DNA of 64,000 nt. Source: Acanthosepion pharaonis (taxonomy: Eukaryota; Mollusca; Cephalopoda; Sepiida; Sepiidae). A program made the translations under genes and the position numbers. The stretch spans positions 1,192,501 to 1,256,500 of the forward strand of contig CAHIKZ030004302.1 in NCBI GenBank assembly GCA_903632075.3, given 5' to 3'. The notes under the pieces are model-generated. The model was not told where the DNA came from and did not search any database. It saw only the letters and a program-made list of their open reading frames with translations. This document shows positions 35,249-44,800 of the stretch, in pieces (positions within the stretch are counted from its first letter, which is position 1; each line of letters begins with the position of its first letter).

Positions 35249-35250
<2 letters not shown>
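35129..35250. repeat. Near-perfect 122-bp palindrome with no spacer
   Basis: Left arm 35129-35189 and right arm 35190-35250 are reverse complements except for two single-base gaps (TTTCACT against TTTCACCT, and CAGGGAAAG against CAGGAAAG). The centre is TTTGGCCAAA. An (AT)n tract begins 2 bp after the right end. It contains a hammerhead-like core in the right arm, as does the palindrome at 6653. Confidence 0.96.
35191..35235 (+). ncRNA. Candidate type I hammerhead ribozyme (HHR-2)
   Basis: The pieces on the plus strand are as follows. CAAA (35191-35194) pairs with UUUG (35232-35235), then comes a CUU bulge, then UC pairing with GG, which completes stem I. The core is CUGACGA (35200-35206). 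Stem II is a U-U closing pair with CC/GG around GUUUA. Then GAA (35218-35220). Stem III is ACC/GGU around UA. The cleavage-site base is A (35229). All invariant core positions are present. Compared with HHR-1, stem II keeps its shape while the bases change from UG/CA to CC/GG, and stem I keeps the plan 'short helix, one-sided bulge, longer helix'. Stem III is the palindrome ACCUAGGU, as in dimer-forming variants. The opposite arm has lost a base from stem II. Confidence 0.45.
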
Positions 35251-35298
<48 letters not shown>

Positions 35299-35312
35299 TG
35301 TGTGTGTGAGAG
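35251..35312. repeat. (AT)n(AG)n(TG)n microsatellite
   Basis: Compound simple repeat flush with the palindrome. Confidence 0.95.
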
Positions 35313-35564
35313 TTGCACATCATTATTCAAGCCAGTTTCCTTAAATAATATATACATTATTTCTATTTATTTTTATAATAATACTTTCTAGTTTCTAATA
35401 ATCTTGTTTATGCTAAGATGAAATTCATCAGTTACCCCCTTGTATTGTAACCGCTTGTTTACAAAACAATATAACCAGCGCGGTTCAATTTAAGTAATTA
35501 TAGCAGAGCGCTTTTCAGAAATCCCTATGACAACGATTACAGTTACATTAAATTTCTCTTTACA

Positions 35565-35608
35565 ATTCACCCCTGATATGATTTGTTAGGAGATCGAAAG
35601 TACTTCGG
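35565..35608 (+). ncRNA. Hammerhead-like motif with GTAC loop (degenerate)
   Basis: TTCACCC leads into CTGATATGA (35573-35581, two bases too many in the core), GATTT/AGATC as stem II, then GAAA (35596-35599) and a palindromic GTAC. It is clearly the same repeat as 1361-1400, because the flanking AATTCACCC and GAAAGTACT are shared. The core insertion should abolish cleavage. Confidence 0.3.
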
Positions 35609-35734
35609 CTATCAAAACATAAGTCGTATTCCTTTATGAATTTCAACTTAACATACGGTAGATAATTAGAAAATTAGAAAGGATTAGTGTTAAAAAAATA
35701 AATAGATATATGTTTATGATATTTAATGAATAAG

Positions 35735-35736
<2 letters not shown>

Positions 35737-35766
<30 letters not shown>

Positions 35767-35777
35767 CACACATATAT
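35737..35777. repeat. (AT)n microsatellite
   Basis: AT run with a CACACAT end. Confidence 0.9.
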
Positions 35778-35889
35778 AGTAGGACAAAAAATGAATTTTT
35801 ATTTTGCTCTACGTTTAGGTGAACTTCATGCTCAATCTTTCTATACATTATCCCAATATCCTATCGTTAAAATACATTTGTAACACAAT

Positions 35890-36760
35890 GTAGGAGTCTT
35901 CTCTGTTAGTAAGTCTTTCTTAAGGGCCAGGGACCTGAAGGTAATTGTTCGCGGTCAGCCTCTTCCATCGCTCGTTTCTCGGTCCAACACAGTTTCTAGT
36001 TTACATAAATTATTTGCCTTACTCCGATCATTTGCGGATATTTGTGCTGATAAGATAAGGATCTATAGGTGTTTCTCCAAAACTTTACATGAACAGTACC
36101 TGGCAGCTGATTTCTCATCGAACATAACGTTACCCACCTGGATGAAGAAACTGTCTGATCACGTTCAATGACTAGAAACGAAAACTGTTGTTGTCCTATA
36201 ACCCCTGAACGGACTCAAAATTTCCAATTTAAAAGGTGGAAATTATCGTTCCGTTGGGTGCGTTATGCCCAACCTAGACCTCAGGTGAAACTTGGACATA
36301 TGATCCATCGCTAAAGAAACTGGAAAATGGTTCGATCCCTGTACCTGACTCCTGTTGTTACCTATCTTTACAAGAACCATGTCATGCCAAAAATGGAGTA
36401 CTAGTTCCATATATGGGAAGGAATTTCCAATCCTCATTTTTCATTCTTAACAGAGTCCAAAAGCGTTATGGCGCGTGATGCATTTTATTCCACCATACAG
36501 TCACTTCCCCCAAACGAAATCTCATAAGCACCCCGACGAAATCTCGTAAGCACCCCGATGAAATATCGTTATTTCCAAGGAAAGATTTCAGACGGACTAC
36601 GTTCCTTTGTTCCACCAGTTTTAACCTTCACGGCTGACCCACCATGCAGCGTACATACTACCGTATCACTCTCAATCTTAACCTAATGAAATCTAAGCTT
36701 AACTGATATCTTTCCCACTGTTGTAGAGTAGATTCACAGTGGAAGCTTGTATTTCACTAA
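35890..36760 (+). pseudogene. Jockey/CR1-like LINE, C-terminal part
   Basis: Blocks in changing frames are LRARDLKVIVRGQPLPSLV, LRSFADICADKIRIYRCFSK, NITLPTWMKKLSDHV (the 'W..y...' palm end), LLLPIFTRTMSCQKW-like thumb wording, and LNRVQKRYGA ('LD.VQKR'). A short three-fold repeat 'CGAAATCTC.TAAGCACCCCGA' lies at 36506-36570. No catalytic motif is seen. The wording differs from the 33.2-kb copy, so it is another family. Confidence 0.5.
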
Positions 36761-38392
36761 GTCGGTCCTAAAATAGGTTCGACGTACAAAACGCTAGGAA
36801 CTTGATATAATAGTTAATGACGCAGCAATCTAGTTGTGGTGGCTGATACTTTAATATCCGAATAACGGTCGTCCGACATCGACTAACTGACCAACTCACT
36901 GAACGACTGCTACTACTCCTACTTATTATAGGTGGGGGAGTCTATTAACTATAGAATAGGTGTGTTCTAGTATAACACCCACATATCCCCAGAAACTCTA
37001 TCTGTTAGTTTTTAATCCTCTACCATGATTGACTCTTGGAACTTATGCATAGTCAATATTATTGTAAAAAGAACGTAGCTGATAGCTGAAAAGGATCCTA
37101 AGTTATAAGAGAACCTGGAGAATGTAAAACTCACAAAACACATCGAAGCGCAAACCTGAAAAGCAGCGGAAATCAGCGAGGAAGCTACTTGATCAAATTT
37201 AGTAAATATATAAATTTAAAATCATTATAGAAGAAAATGTGGATAAAGTTTAATATGTTGTTGGGTATAAAACATAAAATAAAAATATATGAAGAACAGT
37301 AAATTCTTAAGATCGTCCTGTAAGCATATCCCTTATACTCATATTCTCACAACACAAATACCAAAAGTCATTAAGGAAGATGGTTAATGAATGAATTGTT
37401 GGGCAGGGATCTAATAGCGGGAAAGTGACAAGTGAAGATTATAAGTTTAAGGAGGATAGATAACGACTTACTTTAGACTAGAAGATGGTTCTTTTTTACA
37501 AAAGGAAGACAATGAAAGCGATTCAACCATGAGAACGGACCATGAAAGTTTTTAGCTGTAAAGGTGTGAACTGTTGTAACTACACAATGGATGCCGTCTG
37601 CATATTTCCTGTAGAAATAATAATAGACCATGGCCTCTACGGAAACGAACCTGTCGGTGGAAAAATAAATCACCATTCACAAAGCTGCGTAACGAATTTT
37701 GAATTCTATCAGTGCTGGAATGTCTAGATTTGGCTGCCCTTGATCAAATATGGCGGCTATATTCTACTTTTGCTTTGACTTGACTTTTATAAACATAAAG
37801 CATGAGAGATGGATGAAGGTACTTCCTGGAGATATAAAAGGATTAGACCTTTTTTAAAGAATTCATTTTAAATCTGAGTTCAATTCGGTATCCGAAGTTA
37901 AATGGTGTCTCAGTTGACATTCAAAGCAGGAAGCATTACTGAGATTAGAAAAGGAGAACCTTTTCTTGAACTGACTCGTCGTTATCCTTACCATTTTTAA
38001 GATTATCATCTTATAATTGATATATAAAAACATGACATCATATTTTGATGTGTTTAGTGTAGGGAAATTAATAGTTTGATTTTTTCTTTCTTCACGCCTT
38101 ACCAAAAGTTTGCAGTTTATTTAAAGCCAGAAAACATACTTAGTTTCTAAGTATTTTGTTTTGGAGACAATAATGTTTCGTAATACAAGTCTTACTAATT
38201 ATACCTGTTGTGTTAATAGCCAATTACCCTCTTACTATCATGAATAAACTGATCCATTCATGATAAGTAGTCCTGGGTAATTTTCTAGAGAGAAAAATAA
38301 TATTATGGCAGTGATTTCTCTAGCTGTGCATTAATTACTACTATCACGACTGACATTGTTGAGTTAAGTGTTGTACCAAGCCATAACCCACA
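36761..38392. other. Unassigned 1.6-kb stretch
   Basis: Frames up to 80 codons, none recognisable. No RNA or repeat feature seen. Confidence 0.5.
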
Positions 38393-38833
38393 TTGCAACA
38401 AACCCATAGATTTGTGGAGAGGAGGTGGAGTCATATCTTCCCTAAGGACATTTGCGCCTTAGCGAATATAACTAACACAGATGAAATTGTGGAGCGAAGG
38501 TTAAGTATTTCTGAGATGGACAGTGGGGACAAGCTACTGCTGGCCTATAACGTTGCTCAAAATAGGGCGTTCAACATGATCACCTGGCCACCTCATGACC
38601 ACATATCTTACCTGTTCTGGTTAAATCCTCATCCGATGCATCTACGTCGTGAGACTGGAACCAATGAATTGGGTTGGGTGGGGAAAGGGAATGTTTATAT
38701 TCTAAGGTGCGTATACGTGCGACTGGGGACCGCTTGTGAATTTGTTCCCACTGAAACACCAACGATAAAATTGCACGTCCAGATGAATACAACCTCTGCT
38801 AGTGGACACGCAGTTGGAATTGTGGCTGGTTAA
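38393..38833 (+). CDS. 146-codon open frame of unknown identity
   Basis: The frame is the longest uninterrupted one in 30-48 kb. It starts MQQTHRFVERRWSHIFPKD and includes NITNTDEIVERRLSISEMDS, AQNRAFNMITWPPHDHISYL and RRETGTNELGWVGKGNVYIL. Composition is balanced and unlike microsatellite frames. I do not recognise the protein. It directly precedes a LINE tail on the same strand and may be part of an unclassified repeat. No splice or promoter context argues for a host gene. Confidence 0.3.
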   Translation: MQQTHRFVERRWSHIFPKDICALANITNTDEIVERRLSISEMDSGDKLLLAYNVAQNRAFNMITWPPHDHISYLFWLNPHPMHLRRETGTNELGWVGKGNVYILRCVYVRLGTACEFVPTETPTIKLHVQMNTTSASGHAVGIVAG

Positions 38834-38839
38834 CTCTTA

Positions 38840-39230
38840 CTGACCCAACTTCATACGACTGCTGACCAGGGTCGGCTTTTGTTCGGAATGCGGCAAATTC
38901 GTTTTGCATTTTCAATGAATATCTGTACGGCAATATTCCAGATGAGTTTTCCACTTTGGTACCTCGGTTAGGCGTTTTAGTAGATTGTCAGCTTAATCTC
39001 ACAATTTCACTGTCGAAATTCCTACTTGTATAAGTCTTATATTAATACTCTCCTCACTCCAAATTTTTGCGTATGGAACTCTCGTCCGCCTTCATTCATT
39101 TCTGTTAACTACAAATTTAAATACAATGTCAATCGTTATCTTCAGTCACGTTGATATACTGTTTCTCGCAATCATACACCGTGTATGCTAGTGGCTTTTG
39201 TCGCTATTTTTGGTGGCGAAACCATTTAAA
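38840..39230 (+). pseudogene. LINE tail, Jockey/CR1-like
   Basis: The frame pieces NEYLYGNIPDEFSTLVPRLG, VDCQLNLTISLSKF and YNVNRYLQSR are the end of a LINE reverse transcriptase (usual ends: 'W.LP.......F....N..L'). It is followed by GTATGCTAGTGGCTTTTGTCGC, alike to the 3' region at 34050 and 62770. Confidence 0.6.
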
Positions 39231-39769
39231 CATATATTCAATATTGTAAACTCTATGTATATATGTATTTTTTTTTTGCAGCAGCAGCCGAAGAGTTGCA
39301 AAATTCTGTTGACGCATCAACCAATTCATTGTGCATGCCGCAAAAAGTATAAAGAAATAAGTGGAATTGGGTCTCAGCTCTCCAGTTACCACGCGTACAT
39401 CCAAGCTTGCACCACCATGCATTTCCAAGCGGTCACACATCTAAGTACAAATCAGACTTGACGCTAATTAACTGCAGTGTTCATATGGGAATCATTTTCG
39501 ATGTGATGTGGTTGTAAGCCGCAAATTAAATCTTTTTGATAATGCACTGATAAAAATATTACGCTTACTCTGATTACTAAATTTTTTACAGCAGAATTAT
39601 TACTCAATTTGATTAATGATTGTTTAATTTTCTTATACTTATGTATAATAAATAGAACATAAATGACGTATCTGTAACTGAACTAGTTGAATTTTTGACT
39701 GCAATATAAAATAACGTATTTATAGATTTTTTAAAAAAATTGCGTCGTCTATTTTCCCTCCTTTTTTAC
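39231..39769. other. AT-rich stretch, nothing recognised
   Basis: Two overlapping opposite frames of 78 and 87 codons at 39198-39461 look like chance. Confidence 0.5.
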
Positions 39770-40255
39770 GGCCATTCATCAAAGGACATGGAAGAGCAAC
39801 ATCAGCTGCGATACCAAGTTCAAGCCTTACAAATCAATGATCATATCCATCCTCCTCTACGGATGTGAGACTTAGTGAGGCAGGAAATTAATCCAGGCGT
39901 TTGAGAACAAATGCTTCAGAAAACCAATCCGCATCTCTTACTCGGAGTACAAAACCAATGATTATAAACGGGGCAAGGTCAAAAGCCATGTGTGCTAATA
40001 AGAATAACTCCTCGTCATTATTAAACGGGAGATGACATGGTTTCGACATATCAGATGCCATGACAGCCCCTGCAAAACCATCATGCACAACACTGTCAAA
40101 GGTGGATGCATCAAACAGCAGTCGGATATGTCAATGCCGGAACTCCTCAGAGTCACAACTAACAAATCATCCTGGAGGAGGTTATCTGTTTCTTCTGCAC
40201 TTATGCATTCCAACGATTGAAGTAGTCAAGTGATTTATGGTGATGATGATGAAGT
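39770..40255 (+). pseudogene. RTE/L1-like LINE C-terminal fragment
   Basis: Read through shifts: TKFKPYKSMIISILLYGCET, FENKCFRKPIRISYSEYKTN, WFRHIRCHDSPCKTIMHNTV and MPELLRVTTNKSSWRRLSVS, ending HSND near 40220. This is the widespread tail 'L..YKS.V.SILLYGCE.W', 'KCFR.LLRISY.EHKTND', 'W(F/L)GH..R', 'SW...S'. A short GATGATGATGAAG follows, like the trinucleotide tails of RTE elements. Confidence 0.75.
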
Positions 40256-41736
40256 CACATTGACGTCGTTATTTGAGTTGCTTACACTATAGTGTGAGAT
40301 TTTAGTAGAGTTACTTAAAAACGTTTTGCTTATCAATTAAAGATCACTTATTCATACCGCCTCCACATATTACAAAATTATTATACATGATGAAAATGCA
40401 CTAAATTGAACCAGACAACACCTAATAATTCAATGCCAATGCAAACGCAAAATTTCTTTGTGTGTATGTGCATATAGGTATAAAAGTCTAATAAATATGT
40501 GGGTGTGCCAAGTTAATGTACTCATTGGTATGAGAGGGCGTGACTCTTTCATGATTACCCCAACTTCAACACATGATGAGAGGAGAAAACACATCAACAA
40601 GTAAAGCAGTGTAGGAGATTTTTTCCTCTTCTTGACACGCCTTTTCTTAACTCCCATATGGAAACCAGTCAAGAAAGTCAAAAAATATTTCTTATATATT
40701 TTCTTACAAATGTCCTTCTAACTGCTACTCGATCTTTGCATTACAAAGACTGTCGCAAAATAAACCTTCTTTCTTACCTGACATCATTCCGAACAAGGTG
40801 TGTAATTATTAACGGGATCTTTACATTTACTTCGCTCGTTTGAAAGTCTGTTTTATTTTTATTTTTTTTCCTGTTCGTTAGAAAATTGATTTTCTTCTTT
40901 CACATTTTATAAGCGTTTATTTTCTGAGATTTTGGGCTTAATGCATTTTTTTTTATATTTCAGCTTTGGATTCTTTTTTTTTTACATTCGAATATTCCTT
41001 ATATCATTGAGCCATGTAATTATTCCTTCTTTCTTTCTTTCAAAACGTTTCAATCATAACTTTTTTTTTTTTTATTAGCTACTGATTGTCCTTTTTCCTC
41101 TTTTGTATCCTTTTCTTTATTCAAATTTCACCATAAATTCTGATTTCCGTCTTCCTCTACTTGTTGCACTTTTTTTTTCTTTCTTTCTTTCTTTCTTTCA
41201 TTTTCTATTCAAAGTCTTGTTTATGTCCATTGAAATTTACTTCTTTCATATCTACTTGCTTTAGATATGTTTTTCTTCTTTCTTGCTAGAATTCCTAAAT
41301 AGTCGATGTTAGCCCATATTTTTCTGTCATCTCTTTCTTTTCACATTTTACATTCATTGTTTTCTTCCATTATGAAATGTACATACTTTCTTTCTTTCTT
41401 TCTTTCTTTCTCGTTATTCCCTTTTTTTCTTTCCTTCTTTCATTCCCGTTGCCGTCCCTGCTAATTCTAATGTTCATTCGGATTTCTGTTTTACATCATC
41501 CGTCATCTGTTAAAACGCATTTAATCTTCCATACTTGTTTGATTTAGATATGTCCAGTTCAAATCTCGCGTCTTGTATTATTTCTCTTGCTCACAATGAT
41601 ACATTTTGCTTTTGTCACAACTGAATTTACGTGAGTGGATTAATATATCGGTATGCAGACTAGAGATATCAAGGGAATGATGTGCTAACGTTTTAATTGT
41701 AATTAAAATCACTACTTTATTAGGTCATTTACGCAA

Positions 41737-41739
<3 letters not shown>
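40256..41739. other. Pyrimidine-rich stretch
   Basis: From about 40840 to 41450 the plus strand is strongly T and C, with many TTTCTTTC runs such as (CTTT)n at 41178-41199 and 41389-41411. No gene recognised. Before 40840 the sequence is ordinary AT-rich DNA. Confidence 0.6.
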
Positions 41740-41780
<41 letters not shown>

Positions 41781-41870
41781 GAAAAACAGACCACTTTAAG
41801 GTACCTTTAAAAGTGCTCTGGTAAAATAAATTATTATAATGGTACCTTAAAGTGGTCTGTTTTTCTTTAA
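41740..41870. repeat. (AT)n tract and perfect 30-bp inverted repeat
   Basis: (AT)n at 41740-41775, then the left arm 41776-41805 (TTAAAGAAAAACAG...GGTACC), a 35-bp AT-rich loop, and the right arm 41841-41870, an exact reverse complement. No hammerhead core is found in it. Confidence 0.95.
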
Positions 41871-41952
41871 AATATTACCTCTGGATTTACTTTGATCTCT
41901 CAGGATTTCATCGTCCTTGGGAATACCATACAGATTACCAAATTATTCATAA

Positions 41953-41955
<3 letters not shown>

Positions 41956-42000
<45 letters not shown>
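41956..42000. repeat. (AT)n microsatellite
   Basis: AT run next to the 3' end of the Penelope-like fragment. Confidence 0.95.
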
Positions 42001-42002
<2 letters not shown>

Positions 42003-43065
42003 TAAATACAATTTTAGGCTTATTTTTTCGTTGGGACCTAGGCAAATTGCGGTCAGCCCTTCTTCAGGGATCGATCGTTGGCACAGCTGAAGTAACGAAA
42101 ATTAGACTGCAAATATGCGGGAGAATTTTTGGAGATAAGCCTAGAAAACATCTAAAACAGATTTACGATTAAAATGAATTGTAATCATAAGAGAATAAGT
42201 AAATGAAGCAAACAGATCATAAGAAACGTAAAGAAACCTTTACTAACCTCCAAATAAGTATAAAGACTGCACAAAAGTATCGGTTGCTACAATTTAAGAC
42301 AAAATGGTCTCTAGAAATAACAAATGGTGGTTGAATCTGCTTATATGCAAAATAGAGAATGAGTCCATCGTGAAACACGACTAGCATATCTCATTCTCCA
42401 ATAAGTGTTGCCCAATTGTTAAATCGTGTACCGACTGCGACACACGAATATGATTACATGAATGCAATCTGATATATATAGGAACGAGTTGGTCCGTCTT
42501 GTTTCTAATCGAAACTAGTCCGTCCTATATACTCAGCTTCACACTGATATTTGAACTTATAGATAAGTGAACTATTACTAAGGACAGGCGGTCCTTAGTA
42601 AATTAAGGAAACATTGGACGGATGCCAAAAAATAAAACGTTACTTAGTCGAAAAGAAATTAGCAGAGACAATTATGGAAACTCTGTCAGACAACATTTTG
42701 CATTTTCTGCCAAGCCAAAGCAATTTTAGATAGGACACAAAATAGGGCCACATTTGGGAGACATATAAAATTATTTATCTCCTGTACCATTATACGATCA
42801 ATAGTATTTGCTGGAAAACCATTATTGATGAGAATAGAACGAATTTTGTTCAACTCTTGCTGAAGTGTACAAGAGAAAAAAATCATTAAGGCACGATGAA
42901 CCAAACTTTTGACGAGATTTATTTCTCGGGTAGTGTGGACATAAGCGTTCCAACTGGTGTAAAGACCAGTAAAAGTTGCTTTACAGAACACATTAGTAAA
43001 GAAAGCAAAATAAGCATACAATTGTGTTTATTCAAATCTGTCTATGTGTGGTATCAAAGCATTAT
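42001..43065 (-). pseudogene. Penelope-like element fragment, RT end to 3' end
   Basis: The minus frame 43021-42686 reads CKATFTGLYTSWNAYVHTTR, INLVKSLVHRALMIFFSC and LQQELNKIRSILINNGFPAN, the segment after the reverse-transcriptase active site in Penelope-like proteins. Lower down, a degenerate EYIGRTSF-like strand near 42500 is what is left of the GIY-YIG domain. The 3' untranslated part (about 42100-42030) has CCCTGAAGAAGGGCTGACC followed by AGGTCCCAACGAAA, wording typical of the ends of these elements. Confidence 0.7.
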
Positions 43066-43067
43066 TC

Positions 43068-43104
<37 letters not shown>
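43066..43104. repeat. (AT)n microsatellite
   Basis: AT run separating the Penelope-like fragment from the next dispersed repeat. Confidence 0.95.
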
Positions 43105-43353
43105 TCCTAAATTTACGCTTGAGGATGAAATTGGGCTTGATACTTTAACTCAATTTAATTTTAATAATCATATTGAGGTTTTCGGCTCTCGTTTTCGAAA
43201 CATGACAACGCTTATGTAGCGAAGGAATAATATTTTTTTTAGATTATAATTTAAGCTCTACTATGGAGCACTGATTAAAAAAAAAAAAAAAACAAAATAC
43301 TAAAGAACGCCGGGTTATTTATCTAACGTATTCTTTCCTATTTTTCTACATAT

Positions 43354-43360
<7 letters not shown>
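43105..43360 (-). repeat. Dispersed repeat 'GTGCGCAGG' family, copy 3
   Basis: Reverse complement of the copies at 7749 and 21774, recognisable from ATTCCTAAATTTACGCTTGA, CGAAACATGACAACGCTTAT, ACTATGGAGCACTG and ATTTTTCTACATATCTGCAC. More diverged than the other two, with CA microsatellite in place of the first bases. Confidence 0.75.

Positions 43361-43428
<68 letters not shown>
43359..43428. repeat. (CA)n(TA)n microsatellite
   Basis: CA run of about 33 bp followed by AT. Confidence 0.95.
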
Positions 43429-43430
<2 letters not shown>

Positions 43431-43475
43431 TCACATAGCTATGCTGATTGTGTCAAGAAGTCACCTCTGACAATA

Positions 43476-43516
<41 letters not shown>

Positions 43517-43600
43517 TACAGATAAAGAGAGTGAGAGATTTTCAAATCCTTCTTGTTGGTGGTTTGGTATTATATATATATATATATATATATATCATAC
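43425..43600. repeat. First copy of a two-part repeat, with (AT)n insertions
   Basis: GAATCACATAGCTATGCTGA... (43428-43478) and TTTTCAAATCCTTCTTGTTG... (43540-43571) are separated by an (AT)n tract (43479-43516) and followed by another (43571-43595). The same two pieces recur in the same order at 43911-43960 and 44277-44310. Confidence 0.75.
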
Positions 43601-43905
43601 GTTTCATGCCAATCCATGTTGCAGAAGCCTTCTGATGCACATTTTTGTTTGCTCAAAACTAAACGTGGTTTATACTGCAATTACGCTACAGGGACCATAA
43701 TTTCAGTCACTGGGGGAGTGCACATAATCGGGCGTGACCAGCAGTTTGAAGAAGTCCAGTACGCTCCCATCCCCGGTCGAGATAATTCGTGATTTCGCGC
43801 TAAGCGCAACTATCGTCGACTTCCGAAAAGTTCCGGCAAGTCAATTTCACTAACAAGGCTTTAATCAATTCCTTGAATATTTTCCAGACATTTTCCAACG
43901 GAGCC
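43601..43905. other. Unassigned stretch between the repeat copies
   Basis: Plus frame to 43792 (GLYCNYATGTIISVTGG and so on) is unrecognised. Composition is less AT-rich than the flanks, suggesting repeat content. Confidence 0.4.
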
Positions 43906-43908
43906 ACA

Positions 43909-44060
43909 CTCATGAATCGCATAGCCATGCTGATTATGTCAAGAAGTCACCTCTCTGACAAACAACCAAGGCGGGACTTGAACCGGGTCTGATACTCAAA
44001 AAGAAAAAAGAAAAAAGAAAAAAACAACACTCAGCCACACGCTTATTTACATGTTTATAC
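43909..44060 (-). repeat. tRNA-derived SINE fragment
   Basis: On the minus strand GTGTGGCTGAGTG (44035 region) resembles the A box of a tRNA promoter, and GGTTCAAGTCCCGCCTTGG (43988-43970) is a good B box with the T-arm. They are split by a (TTTTTTC)n run. After the tRNA-like part comes GAGAGGTGACTTCTTGAC..., the body shared with 43428-43478. RNA polymerase III would have transcribed the parent element. Confidence 0.6.
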
Positions 44061-44500
44061 TTCGGTATACTGAAATGTTTCTGACTGATTGCCAAATGGC
44101 AAATGTCCTTAAAGCGATTCCTTATAAGGCCGAGAACACATAAAAGCATGATGCGATCAATACACATGTAGATAAAACTAGGTAACTCAATTATAATATT
44201 TTGTAGAAATTGTTGTCTAATGATTTTAATGTATTTTGGATTCCGTTTCCACAGTTTTACAATTAGTGCATTCTATTTTCAAATCATTCTTGTTGGTGAT
44301 TTGGTATTAAATAGTTCTGTGTGGGTAATTTCTAAACTTGTTTTTAATCGAATTACGCCTAAGCAATGCAGTAAAGCAGTTACTGACTGTGAAAGTATTA
44401 GAAAACAGAATCATTATTGAGGAGCGAGAACAATAAAATTATAATCAGGAATACATTACGGTTATATTTAAGAAATCCAATGTAATTTGACGGAACCTTT
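44061..44500. other. Unassigned stretch
   Basis: It contains the second half of the two-part repeat at 44277-44310. The minus frame CLGLIRNRFKDICHLAISQK at 44090-44150 is unrecognised. Confidence 0.45.
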
Positions 44501-44503
44501 TTT

Positions 44504-44800
44504 TTAATGTAGTACTGAGCTTAAATTAATAAAGTCTAGGTGCCATAGCAAACCGCTCATCCGAGAATATACCATGAAATAGATATTGAAAAGGCACAGG
44601 GAATCAACTTTACGAAGGTGGGAATGTGACGGAAGCCGAGACGCCAGGTCAGAACCAATAATATTACAGATTCCTCTTTTGAATTTCTCAAGCATCTGTT
44701 AATGTATAGCAAGAGCTCCGAACTATATTTGTCAGAAATATTCGAAGTATAGATGAATGTTACACTAAGAGATGTGTAAAATAGATTCATAACAACATAA
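44504..44800 (-). pseudogene. Jockey/CR1-like LINE fragment
   Basis: The minus frame reads KFKRGICNIIGSDLASRLPS then HSHLRKVDSLCLFNIYF. It matches 'DKIQRRICNIIGPDLASRL..FSHRRAVVSLCLFYKYF' of the copy at 62040-62830, so it is the same family in opposite orientation. Confidence 0.7.

Noticed and set aside
41776..41930. Hammerhead in the 41.8-kb hairpin
   Set aside because: The arms contain no CUGANGA or GAAA core. GACGATGAAATCC just outside (minus strand) lacks the first core bases and a stem II.
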